The notes beneath the pieces are model-generated. The model made no database searches and was not told where the DNA came from. It saw nothing but the letters and a program-made list of their open reading frames with translations. DNA of 64,000 nt from Gorsachius magnificus (Eukaryota > Chordata > Aves > Pelecaniformes > Ardeidae), in NCBI GenBank assembly GCA_034008185.1, contig CM067081.1, positions 107,269,265 through 107,333,264 on the forward strand. The letters run 5' to 3'. Shown one piece after another: positions 1 through 11,200 of this stretch. A program made the position numbers and the translations under genes. Numbering within the stretch: the stretch's first letter is position 1; each line of letters opens with the position of its first letter.

Positions 1-607
1 TTTTATTGCAAAGCCAGTGCAGAAGGGAAAGTAAGCAAAAGGAAACAGAATATCCAAATAATTCATATCTTGTTTAAAACAGAAGCATAGTAGGACAATT
101 TACTCAGAAAGTCTTGATGTAGTTCTCCTTTTTAGTAATTCTTGGTACCCCACACCTTTATGTCATTTTTCATATTACTATCTTTGCATAACATATTTTT
201 GCATCTTCTTCCTTCCCCACCATCATATTATGATACCATGACTACCTGCTCTGTGTACAAAAAGTGTCCACTGCCTCTTCTTCCCAACACCACTTTCTAT
301 CCCTTTAAGGCATGTGCTAAGGAGAAGAGGTCTCCCACTTGATAATACTCATAGGAACAAAGACAAATGATGGTGTCTTTGCACAGTTTTTCACTGAGTC
401 CCTATATATTCTTGTTTCTGTAGAACTGAATAATTCCCTTGTCTTTTACCTTCTTCATATGTTGTTGGCTAAACATTTTCTCCATTGAATAAGGCAGCTT
501 AACATATGCATGACTTCAGAAGGGTCTTGAAAACAGCCTGTCCGATGCTTATCCCGACAATGTTCCTACAGAAAATTCACTAGTAGTTTGTTGAAAAGAT
601 GTGTAAA

Positions 608-645
608 CATATACACGTATATGTATATATATACATGTATAAATA
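608..645. repeat. AT-rich alternating purine/pyrimidine tract
   Basis: Imperfect (TA)n/(CA)n-like simple repeat, partly self-complementary, so it could form a hairpin. Seen directly; no function implied. Confidence 0.7.
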
Positions 646-877
646 GGTAGCATTTTTAGAACAACTTCTCTTTTTAAATTCTTAAACTGAAAAAAAAAAA
701 AACCAGCTCTATAAACCAGCACAGCATCAGTTCGGATTACCTTGTTGCGCTGCTGGAGTTCACACAAAGCAGTATAATTGCACAACAAGAAGCTGGCACA
801 TCCTACTATCACATCTGAGTGCCGAAGCATTCTTTCTTGTATCATTAGAAAGATTTATTGCTGGAAAGTTTTGAGGG

Positions 878-897
878 TTTTTTTTTGGGGGGGGGGG
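878..897 (+). repeat. T9-G11 homopolymer junction
   Basis: A run of nine T is followed directly by eleven G. It resembles the three G13 runs near 38.3-39.3 kb. Homopolymers of this kind are prone to length error in sequencing. Confidence 0.85.
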
Positions 898-2360
898 AGG
901 TGAAACCGAACCCAGATATGGACTGAGTTTGCTTTTGTTTGTGTTCACAAGGCTAACCAATTATATTCTTCCACCTCCTCCCACGGGTAATCAGGTTTTT
1001 ATGTTAGCGTCACATGCTGCAAAACAATGTTCTATTTACAATCTTTCTACAAAATAAAAATGCACCCAGCAGACTGTATTTTTGAAAAATAATCTTTCCC
1101 CTATGAAGTGGAAAAAATCCAAGTATCTTCCAAGGATATTTAAAAAAAGAGAAGTGACAGGCAGAGCATAGGGTGGAAGGAGCCTTGGAACATACATCCT
1201 AATAAATGAAAAGTCAGATGATAGAATCCCACACTGAATCATTGCGTATGGGGTAGTAGCCCTTGCAGTCTAGAATTTCACCAAAGAAACCAAAGACTAA
1301 ATAAACACAGACTAAATAACATTGCTCTACCATTTTTTTGTATGAACTTTCAAGAAGCATACTGTTTCCATTTACAAGGCATAACGGGGACTCCTCACAC
1401 AAAACACTCAAGGAAGATGGTAGTAATTGCACTTTGACTCTACTTTAAATACTTATTGGCATTAGAAGAGAAAACCTATTAGAGGCTTATTACTATCGGA
1501 GACTGTTGATTTTCCCTAATTATTGTATTTAATAATGCAAAAACTACCCAGCATGATACGCATACTATTTTATGTAGCATAGTTCAAATAATTAATCTCT
1601 AAAAGCAGTATGTGTCCTTCTAATGGGATGGGATTCGTAAATTTTGTTGAGATTGATAGATGACAAGCACCTACAAACAATAAATTGATCAACATTCCTT
1701 TTGGGAAACTACTGAGCTTATTATTATGCTAGCAGTAATAAAACAATAATAAAACTTCCAGTTTTCCTGGAATTGAAACCTTTACTGGGGCAAGACACAG
1801 CTCTGGTAGGAAGCAAGCAGAAAAAAAGAACAAGCTCAAGTATGTACGGACAATCTCAGGATGCTCCAAGAGCTCTGGCAGACAGGTTCCAATTGATTTA
1901 ACCTTTCTTCAAACATTTAAGCAGTCATTTAACATATTATAGCACCCAGTTGCCTAGATTCCCCATCAGACATGGTTACTGCATCCTCTGCCACAGCAAA
2001 CAAGTTACCTCAATTCTCATTCTAACATCAAAGTTTGCTGGTGTGCTGGGTTAGGCTGGCATAGAGTTAATTTTCTTCATAATAGCTAGTATGGGGCTGT
2101 GTTTTGGATTTGTGCTGAAAACGGTGCTGATAATACCGTGATGTTTTTGTTACTCCTGAGCAGTGCTTACACAGAGTCAAGGCCGTTTCTGCTCCTCACC
2201 CCACCATACCAGTGAGCAGGCTGGGAGTGCACAAGAAGCTGGGAGGAGACACAGCCGGGACAGCTGACCCCAACTGACCAAAAGGATATTCTATACCATA
2301 TGACATCATGCTCAGCAATATATAGCTGCAGGGGGGAGAAAGAAAGAAGGGAGGATATTC

Positions 2361-2884
2361 ACACAGAATCACAGAATGGCAAGGGTTGGAAGGGACCTCA
2401 GGAGATCATCTAGTCCAACCCCCCTGCTATAGCAGGTTCTCCTAGAGCATGTTACACAGGACTTCATCCAGGCGGGCTTTGAATATCTCCAGAGAAGGAG
2501 ACTCCACAACCCCTCTGGGCAGCCTGTTCCAGTGCTCTGTCACCCTCAAAGTAAAGAAGTTTTTCCTCATATTCAACTGAAACCTCTTATGTCTCAGTTT
2601 GTACCCATTGTCCCTTGTCCTGTCGCTGGACACCACTGCAAAGAGTCTGGCTCCCTCCTCGTGACATCCACCCTTAAGGTATTTGTATATATTGATGAGG
2701 TCCCCTCTCAGTCTTCTCTTCTTCAGGCTGAACAAGCCCAACTCTCTCAGCTTTTCCTCGTAGGGGAGATGCTCCAGTCCCTTAATCATCCTAGTTGCTC
2801 TCCTCTGGACTCTTTCTAGGAGTTCCTCAACTTTCTTGAACTGTGGAGCCCAGAACTGGACACTGGGGTCTCACCAGGGCAGAG
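2361..2884 (-). mobile_element. 5'-truncated CR1 LINE nested in LTR
   Basis: Read on the minus strand, the element ends in the CR1 3' tail (GGTTGGAAGGGACC-type block followed by repeated ATTCTGTG/ATTCTATG motifs, near 2361-2410). It begins inside the ORF2 C-terminus at the GGTGAGACC block near 2875. It is about 520 bp, typical of 5'-truncated CR1. The 3'UTR wording (two-base variants in the tail, a CEE-type C-terminus) differs from the three closely related copies at 3031, 36509 and 48512, so it belongs to another CR1 subfamily. LTR sequence resumes at about 2885. Confidence 0.9.
2442..2789 (-). pseudogene. CR1 ORF2 C-terminal fragment
   Basis: A 115-codon open stretch encodes the conserved C-terminal tail of CR1 ORF2 after the reverse transcriptase. 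It carries the family blocks [17 protein letters not shown], the GNxLKLxxxRFxLxxRKNFF block and [15 protein letters not shown]. The RT and endonuclease domains are lost by 5' truncation, so no functional enzyme can be made. It ends in a stop just before the 3'UTR tail. Confidence 0.9.
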
Positions 2885-3030
2885 TAGATGGCATCTCTTC
2901 CCAAGTAACCGTTACGTGTGATGGAGCCCTGCTTTCCTGGGGATGGCTGAACACCTGCCTGCCCGTGGGAAGTAGTGAATGAATTCCTTATTTTCCTTTG
3001 GTTTTTTGCATGGCTTTTGCTTTCCCTATT

Positions 3031-4905
3031 GGAGAGAGAGAGGAAATTAGAAAGGCAAAAGCCCAACTAGAACTCAACCTGGCCACTGCTGTAAGGGATA
3101 AGAAGAAAAGTTTTTATAAATACCTTAACAGCAAAAAGAGAGCCAGGGAGAACCTTCATCCCCTAGTGGATGCAAGGGGGAACATTGCCACTAAAGATGA
3201 GGAAAAGGCTGAGATACTTAACACCTTCTTTGCCTCAGTCTTTAATGGCGTGATGAGTTATCCCCAGGGTACCCAGCCTCCTGAGCCGGAAGATGGGGAC
3301 AGTGAGTGGAATAAATCCCACATAATCCAGGAGGAAGCAGTCTTTGACCTGCTATGCCACCTGGACATCCACAAGTCTATGGGGGCGGATGGGTTCCACC
3401 CAAGAGTGCTGAAGGAGCTGGCAGAGGAGCTTGCCAAGACACTCTCTATCATTTATCAGCAGTCCTGGAGAACAGGGGAGGTCCCAGATGACTGGAGGTT
3501 GGCAAATGTGACTCCTATCTTCAAGAAGGGCCGGGAGGAGGATCTGGGGAACTACAGACCTGTGAGCCTGACCTCAGTACCCGGGAAGATTATGGAGCGG
3601 TTCATCTTGAATATGCTCACCAGGCACATGGAGGACAATCAGGGGATCAGGCCCAGCCAGCATGGGTTCACGAAAGGCAGGTCTTGCCTAACCAACCTGA
3701 TTTCTTTCTATGACCAGGTGACCCACCTAGTAGATGAGGGAAAGGCTGTGGATGTTGTATACCTGGACTTCAACAAGGCCTTTGACACTGTCTCCCACAG
3801 CATTCTACTAGAGCCCATGGCTTAGAGAGGCGTACTCTTCGCCGGGTAAAAAACTCACTGGATGACTGAGCCCAGACAGTTGTGGTGAATGCAGTTAAAT
3901 CCAGTTGGTGGCCAGTAACAAGTGGTGTCCCCCACAGGGCTCAGTGTTGGGGCCAGCTCTGTTTAATATCTTTACCAATGATCTGGATGAGGTGATTGAG
4001 TTCACCCTCAGTAAGTTTGCAGATGACACCAAACTGGGTGGGAGTGTTGATCTGCTGGAGGGGAGGAGGGCTCTGCAGAGGGATCTAGACAGGCTGGATC
4101 GATGGGCCGAGGCCAGCTGTATGAGGTTCAACAAGGCCAAGTGCCGGGTCCTGCACTTGGGTCACAACAACCCCATGCAACGCTACAGGCTTGGGGAAGA
4201 GCATCTGGAAAGCTGCCTGGTGGAAAAAGACCTGGGGGTACTGATTGACAGCCAGCTGACTATGAGCCAGCAGTGTGCCCAGGTGGCCAAGAAGGCCAAT
4301 GGCATCCTGGCCGATATCAGGAATAGTGTGGCCAGCAGGAGTAGGGAAGTGATCATGCCCCTGTACTTGGTGCTGGTGAGGCCGCACCTCGAATACTGTG
4401 TTCAGTTTTGGGCCCCTCGCTACAAGAAAGATGTTGCCTTGCTGGAACAGGTCCAGAGGAGAGCCACAAAGCTGGTGAGGGGTCTGGAGCACAAGTCTTA
4501 TGAGGAGCGACTGAAGGAACTGGGATTGTTTAGTCTGGAGAAGAGGAGGCTGAGGGGAGACCTTATCGCCCTCTACAACTGCCTGAAATGAGGCTGTAGC
4601 GAGGTGGGGGTCAGCCTCTTCTCCCTGGTAACAGATGATAGGATGAGGGGAAAGGGTTTGAAGTTGCACCAGGGCAGGTTTAGGCTAGCCATTAGGAAAA
4701 ACTTCTTCACTGAAAGGTTTGTCAAGCAGTGGAATGGATTGCCCAAGGAAGTGGTTGAGTCCCCATTCCTGGAGGTATTTAAAAGAAGGATAGATGAGGT
4801 GCTTAGGGACATGTTTTAGTGTGGGATGGCAGGTTAGGTTAAAGGTTGGACTTGATGTTCTTAAAGGTCTTTTCCAACCAAAGAAATTCTATGATTCTAT
4901 GATTC
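3031..4905 (+). mobile_element. CR1 LINE copy A, 5'-truncated, nested in LTR
   Basis: A 1.9-kb plus-strand CR1 begins abruptly in ORF2 between endonuclease and reverse transcriptase and ends in repeated ATTCTATG tail motifs (4887-4905). LTR sequence runs up to CCCTATT at 3030 and resumes ATTAAACTGTC at about 4906. The insertion therefore fell exactly at the LTR's ATTAAA polyadenylation signal, with at most 3 bp (ATT) duplicated. Few or no duplicated target bases is normal for CR1. It shares three ORF2 lesions with the copy at 36509-37793 and is nearly identical to it, which makes both fairly young and of one subfamily. Confidence 0.95.
3037..4819 (+). pseudogene. CR1 ORF2 (reverse transcriptase), broken
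   Basis: Frame 1 (to the stop at 3823-3825) carries the linker and RT N-terminal blocks: KAQLELNLA, the NVTPIFKKG block near 3504-3530, [23 protein letters not shown] and RT motif [11 protein letters not shown] at 3759-3788. Frame 2 (from about 3905) carries PQGSVLGP, the catalytic FADD box at 4016-4027 and the C-terminal tail, ending at 4819. The two frames are separated by an apparent 10-nt loss at 3813/3814, a TGA at 3867-3869 (CGA in the CR1 consensus as I remember it) and a 2-nt gain near 3931-3936. A further TGA at 4589-4591 replaces a Gly codon and is private to this copy. No functional protein is possible. Confidence 0.92.
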
Positions 4906-5036
4906 CATTAAACTGTCTTTATCTCAGCCTATGTGTTTTCTAAATTTTTCTCTTCTGATTCTCTCCCCCATCCCACCAGGGGGGAGTGAGCCAGTGGCTG
5001 TGGTGCTGAGTTGCCAGCTGGGGTTGAACTACAACA

Positions 5037-7645
5037 AGTGGCCAGAGTAAACATGTTTCTACCCCCAGTGGTTGGGGTAGATCTTGCATCTATACTTTTC
5101 CCAGTCTGTATCCTTTCCCACAGGTCAGTAAATCCTACACACCTGTGAGCCAGGTACCTTAAACCTTGATAGGAGGTCACTGTAACTAAGCCAACAGTAA
5201 CATGGCAGTCTTGAATATCGCTTGCCAACATGCAGCTATGACATATGCTTGCCCTTTTCCTCAACTATACCCTCTGCCTTGGTAGCTAGAGGCATATCAT
5301 TACTTCTTTGCACTATCCAGTGATTTTACACAGCTGAATATATTTCTTAAGTAGAGACTAAACCAGCTTGAGTATCTCCTGCTCCCAATTTGCCTTAATT
5401 CAGCACAAAATGGACTTTATAGAGAGTTAATTATGTATTTCTACTTTAAACCACTCCACCACCATAAAACTAGTATGCCACATTAGTAGCACATCTTTTT
5501 GGTTATAAACATGACACAAAGACAGAAACAGCATATTCAGCCTTTGCAGATTTACAATAAGCCAGCTTCTCATTGCTGAAGTACACCTCTGTACTGTCCA
5601 AGTTATATTTAAAAAAAAAAATATCAAAGATAATGAACAATGGTGATCTTTAAAAAATAGTGTAGCAATACAATCCTACAGCTCAGAGCACTGTGTTTTG
5701 ATGGGTTTATAATTCAGCCAGTAGTATTTAGTGCCTTTTACTTTTAAGTGCATCTAAAATGGAAAAGACTGTATAATAGACTGTACTGCATACTTTCATT
5801 TTATTTTCCATAAGAACAAATTATAAAAGCTTAGCTATGGTAAAACACATAGTAGTTAGGTTTTTTTTTTTAATTAATTTCTTGTACTTGGTATTGCATA
5901 CTTATTGCTTCTCAGTTTGTTTAGCTTAAATAATTTTAATGCTGAACTCAGCACACTCAGAATGCTATTAACCACGGGAATAAATATTTGGAAGCTGAGG
6001 TTTTAAAAATTGCGTCAATGTTATTATTCTACTTAATAATAGCTTTTTCATTGTAATTTAAAAGACAGTTTATCTTGCAGTTAAAGTAATAAAATGTAAC
6101 TGTATAAAATAAAAAGCCCTCTTACAAACCACTGATTTAATTATATTTAGAGATCATTGTGAACTAGCTTTATGATTCTATTTTTGCCCTGTAGTTTTTT
6201 TTTTTTAATCTGCATGCCTATATATTATAAAATATGCAGAGATGTGTGTGCATTTTAATAACTTATTCAGGTTGCATTGCCATGCTGTGTAGGTTAAAGT
6301 TTTCAGCATGCTGTATTTCAACTGTTAGTTTGTAAGCGTTCTGGATTCCCAGTTCTCTACAGAAACAAGTTAGGTAGAAGTAACACAGTTCAACTATAAC
6401 TGGGGGACAGAAGATAAAAACAAAACAAAACAAACCCCAAACAAACACACAATTATAAACTGAACTGATTTGCCAATTTATTTTCCTGATTTTCTTTTCT
6501 AGGCAAAAACTTTATTTGACTTTGCAAAGAGGGTATGCAGATACACATGAGTTTTCTACCAATTTTTACTTCCAGCACATGGGCCAGAGTGGGTGCCTCA
6601 GGGCTGAAGACTGAAGGAGGAGCTATATACAGCCTCCTTAGGGCTGGTTCTTCATCCTTAAGTGGTACAAAAAGAAAGGTGGGGAAAAAATATGAAAATC
6701 TCTTACCTTGCTATTCACACATTTGAAAAAACAACAGATAAAAAATAATCTCTACACTAGGGAAGAAATTCACAGCCCAGCTTAGTCTGAAGGCAATGTT
6801 TGCCTCACAGTGTGAGGGAATGTTGGCAACGCTCATTTGCTTCTGCTGCTTTTGATCACTGCTTTCCATCCACAAAGGCTTGTTAGCAGCTTTTTTACCC
6901 AACGTGCTATTTTAAATCACTGCAACTACCCTTCCCAGTTTCAATAGATCATGCCTAAAGAAGTTATCCTTATAAATTCCTCTGTACCAGTAGAAATAGA
7001 TTAATTTTATAGTAAATTTTTCAATTAATCCAAAACTTAAATGATCACACATGCTAGCTGATTTCTCTGAGTTTCTTGAGGCTGATGCTCTCCTATGAGG
7101 TTTAAAACGTTCAAGGTTTGCTTTCGTTGGTGGGAAGGAAGTTTTGTATCCCACACTGCTTTATAAGAAATTCTGTTGAATTTATATTACAAAAATAACG
7201 TTTTTCAGGATGAGGTAAACTAACTGTGATGAGATCTGAATATTGTCCTCATCAACACTGAGCTGAAGTAAATTCAAAGGGTGATCTCTTCAACCTGCAG
7301 CACTGACGGCCTACAAAATCAACATGTTTTCTTCATCTACAGAAACAGCCTGACACTTCCACATCCACCACTAGCCCTCATGCCCATTGGAAATCCCCTG
7401 GTCCTGTAGGAGTGCCCACAGAACTACTTCCAGTTCAAAACGAAACAAAAAAGAAAAAAAACCCACATTTCACTGCCTCAGCTTATCCTGCAACCTTACA
7501 GATAGGAATATGTCTGCAAGTATGTGTCAGCACTACAGAGGGACAGAAACATTTTAGGACAGTTAAGTCACTGAACAAATTTTCCACTATATGCAAGAAC
7601 CTACACCCTTACTTTACAGTCAGTCCACTCATAAGATAGTTGTCA
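5037..7645. other. AT-rich non-coding DNA
   Basis: No gene or transposon recognised. Contains A/T homopolymers (about 5862, 6196), a CAAAA-rich tract (6417-6446) and a small inverted repeat AAGGAGG...CCTCCTT (6614-6639) too short to call as an RNA. Confidence 0.55.
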
Positions 7646-7650
7646 GGAGG

Positions 7651-8222
7651 TGTCCTGGTTTCATCTGGCATAGAGTTGATTTTCCTCCTAGTAGCTGGTA
7701 CAATGCTGCGTTTTGGATTTTGTATGAGAATAATGTTGATAACACACTGATGCTTTAGTTGTTGCTAAGTAGTGCTTAGACTAGCCAAGGACTTCTTAGC
7801 TCTGCCAGGTGTCTGGGAAGCTGGGAGAGGGCACAGCCAGGACAGCTGGCCTAAACTGGCCGAGGGGCTATTCCCTACCATATGAGGTCATGCCCGGTAT
7901 ATAAGCTGGGGGAAGAAGGAGGAAGGGAGGGATGTTCGGTGTGATCACGTTTGTCTTCCCAAGTCACCGTTTTGCGTGATGGAGCCCTGCTTTCCTGGAG
8001 ATGGCTGAGCACCTGCCTGCCCATGGGAAGCAGTGAATGAATTCCTTGCTTTGCTTTGCTTGCTTGTGTGCGCAGCTTTTGCTTTCCCTATTAAGCTGTC
8101 TTTATCTCAACCCACGAGTTTTCTCACTTTTACCCTTCTGATTCTCTCCCCCATCCCACTGCAGGGGAAGTGAGCAAGCAGCTGGGTGGGGCTTAGTTGC
8201 TGGATGGGGTTAAACCATGACA
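7651..8222 (+). mobile_element. Solo ERV LTR, 572 bp, with 5-bp TSD
   Basis: The element has perfect terminal inverted ends TGTC...GACA and is flanked by identical 5-bp direct repeats GGAGG at 7646-7650 and 8223-8227. Inside are the conserved blocks of this LTR family: a GCATAGAGTTGATTTTC start, a TATA box (7898-7905), the GTGATGGAGCCCTGCTTTCC block of R, and the TTAAGCTGTCTTTATCTCAACCC block (polyadenylation signal position, here ATTAAG rather than ATTAAA). No internal retroviral sequence adjoins either side, so it is a solo LTR. A 5-bp duplication is usual for class III (ERVL-like) elements, but the related element at 17404-18873 has a lysine-type primer site, so class is left open. Confidence 0.95.
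7898..7905 (+). promoter_or_regulatory. LTR TATA box
   Basis: TATATAAG lies in the middle of the solo LTR at the U3/R position expected for a retroviral promoter. It is preceded by the conserved ACCATATGAGGTCATGC block. Whether it drives any transcript here cannot be told from sequence. Confidence 0.6.
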
Positions 8223-8227
8223 GGAGG

Positions 8228-11200
8228 GGACAGAGGGTGGGTGTAATTTAGTTATATTTTAAGCTGTGGAAAACAAGAGAGCCATTAAAAATGGCTTCTA
8301 ATTCTTCTGAGCTGTTTCCAGTTTTGCAAGGTGCATCCCTCTCAAAAAGGCTAAGTTGAACTGCAAGTGAAAGAATATGTGTTGTCTTAAGAAACAGCTG
8401 ATTTCAGAAATGTCAAAACTCAAATTTCTGTTAAACATCACACTGGTTTTGTATATCCAGCAGAACTGGATTTCAATTTATTTCTTCCTTAGTTGCCTTT
8501 GTCAAGAATATATTTAATAATTTTAAATCAAATCAGATTTTGTAGGTGGTAAAACTAAGCAACACCACTGAGTGTCTAAATGACAAAGCACTGGACATTG
8601 CTGATTAAAAAAAAATAAAGAAAATTAAATTTAGTTGGAAAGATTATGTTAATATCTATACAATTTATTTGACCTTGAGAGCAAACTTTGAGCAAAATGA
8701 CACTAACACACTGATCCAAGCTGTTTGTAGATTTAACAAGCAGGAGGAGTCCAGCTGAAACCCACTGTAAAAAGAGGTGAGATTATAGTATTTGAATGAC
8801 TCGTATTGACCCTGAATTACCTTTAACTCACATTTTATTGTCAGTACAGCGGTTTATCCTGCAGACTAAGGAATATTGTGACATCCAAAATTTGACAACA
8901 GGCAACTTTTTTGCACTGAGAAAAAGAGAAATAAAGTCTCCAAGATGTTTAAGAACACTTTCAGACAGACAACCTAAAGTGCAGGCAATCATTTTCCTGT
9001 CCTGTATTTCAACTCCAGAAACACTTAAAAGTCTTTCACATCTACCTAACTGATATCCCAGCACACTGCCCTGCTACATTTTATGAGCAAAGACCTTTGT
9101 TATACAGATGAGCACCACAATTTGGCATGCAGGCTGAGTCATTTTTGAAGGCTGAACTACTAAGTTTAATACCACTACCCCCATTGATGTTCTTGGAATG
9201 GGCCTGAGTGACTGCATTTTGCATCCTTTTCCTACACCTTATTTTTATCTAAGGTAAAAGCTACATATGCTGTTGCAATCTGAACCTTGGGTTCTAGCTG
9301 CATATAGAGAAGTGTTCATGCTGCAATAAAACTGTATTGTTTACACACATCCACGTACCTCCCTCACAGCCTTTCACTCTCAGCTGGCTGCTCCCTTCTT
9401 CTCTTTAAGGCAGCAAACAGCCATGAGCCTGCCCTTCATCCATCTCTACGTGGTACACTACGTTTACACGACCCATAGGACTATCACTGTGTGCAATACC
9501 TCTAAGTACCTATGAAACTATGCAACATCATGTTTTTCTGCTCAGTTGATTAATATACTCATTAGAGCACCTGTATATTCAACCATAACACCAGCTCAAG
9601 AACAGATGGAGTTCCTGTGTCAGCATCTCATGTCCTTTTAAACCTATTTTCTAGACAATCATTTTGTTCTCTAAAAATAAGCTTATTTTTCTTTGCATAT
9701 GCATTTAATGCTGTTACATAGTGTCCTGAAACCCATAAAAGCTGAAAGATAATTGTCAAAATTTCACAGATTGATCTTTTGTAAATCACTGCTTTACAGC
9801 AAAGGCCTTGGTTTCTTGTAACATTCACCAGAACATTTTTGTCTTCCTTGCATTTGGTTTTTTAAACCAAGAGTTTGCGGAACTGTACCTCTGCTCTGTG
9901 GACCTCATTGCACCTCCAGAACCACTCCCCAGTGATTTACAGGAGGGCAGGGCTCCTTTCTTATTGCCCTGTTCACTGCTTCCTATCACATTTCTGTTAC
10001 TGTATTACGCATATTTTTAAATACTTGTTTTTGTTTTAATTAGATATGGTTATGCTTTTGCCAATACTTGCACTTGACAAATCTCAGTTTTGTACACATC
10101 CATTCGATTTGGCTGCCACCAAAAAACCCCAGAATTTTAGACAGGTAAAAACAGATGGCAACAACCACAGAATTTGAATCTCAAGACTGTATCACTGGAA
10201 GCTTAACAAAACCTCCATAGTTTAGAGTCAACAGAAATTATCTACAGAGAGCTCTAAACCGGAAAGAGTACTAGTTTTAGACTATCAGTTGAATATTTGA
10301 CATCCACAATGGATATGCTATGAAAGACACTATTTCTCTGCATTTAGTCAAAGAAACCTGAAGCAGGATTGCTAAGGTTTTCTTTAGGCAGCTGATTTCT
10401 TTTTTTATTCTAAATTCAACAAAATTTTTGGCCATTTGGTCAAAACAAGTTGATAACTCAAGTATTTTACATTGTAATTGAAGAAAAGTTTCAGAAAAGC
10501 ACTCTGCTACCTGCTAAGCCAGTAAAATACATAGTAATGTATGATGGATGCATATGGCAAAACAATAACAGGAGTTGGAATGCTTGAAAATATTTGGAGA
10601 GTTTCTGGAATCTGAATGGACTACCCCTTAAGAAAGCATCTATATGCATACTTTTCAAGGATAGGTCTCAGAAGTAAAAAAAAATCACTGCATTTTGTTT
10701 AAACACTAACTACTATTTCAAAACCTATTTGTTTTTCTAGTTATTAGTGCTCTTTGTGGATTAAATGCAAGGCTACATAAGACTTCTAAAGCCTTAATCT
10801 GACTGTTAGTCTTAAATAAAGAAGTTCTTAATAATGTCATAGAGCACAGACTCTGATGCATTTCCTTACTTAAAAAAACAAACAAACAAACAAACCCAAA
10901 AGCATTGTTTCTGAAACACTGAAGAATCAAGACTTACATAATGAGTTGTCCTGAAGTTCAGACTTTTTGCTAGAGAAAGGTATATGTGTTACACACATGT
11001 GTACTCCTCCAAATCCAGTTTCTGGGATCTCAACCTTTATTTTCCACCTACATATATACTTTTGATAATCCTTTCCACAAATACATGACATAGTTTTAAA
11101 ATTAACAGAAAAAAAGTACCACACATACAAGTTTGGAAGGACCCATAGCTAGTAATATATAATAGGACCATTCTACAAACTCCATTGTAGCTTAAGTCGT

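Larger units (their letters stand above)
1..2041. other. AT-rich non-coding DNA, no gene seen
   Basis: No exon, RNA gene or recognisable transposon is visible. Short open frames here (under 100 codons) overlap simple sequence and show no recognisable domain. The only structures are the alternating AT tract near 608-645, an A run near 690-702 and a T/G homopolymer pair near 878-897. Confidence 0.6.
2042..5036 (+). mobile_element. Solo ERV LTR split by two nested CR1 LINEs
   Basis: LTR sequence lies in three pieces, 2042-2360, 2885-3030 and 4906-5036, in the same order and orientation as the intact LTR at 7651-8222. It starts TGTGCTGG, like the inner end of the LTR at 60846-61437, and ends ...ACTACAACA. 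The pieces sum to about 593 bp, matching the 591-593 bp of the intact LTRs, so the boundaries are consistent. No internal retroviral region adjoins it, so this is a solo LTR left by LTR-LTR recombination. The flanks GCTGG and AGTGG agree at only three of five positions, so the target duplication is decayed or uncertain. The LTR must be older than both CR1 insertions. Confidence 0.85.

Noticed and set aside
2998..3825. 275-codon open frame as a possible host gene
   Set aside because: It is the reverse-transcriptase part of a CR1 ORF2 with its first codons in LTR sequence, and it is cut off by lesions; transposon pseudogene.
4085..4669. 194-codon minus-strand frame
   Set aside because: Antisense shadow of CR1 ORF2; the same shadow recurs at the antisense strand of the copy at 36509.
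4929..5264. 111-codon minus-strand frame
   Set aside because: Half lies in the end of the interrupted LTR; no family resemblance.
6613..6640. Short inverted repeat as a microRNA-like hairpin
   Set aside because: The stem is only 7 bp, far too short for a microRNA precursor.
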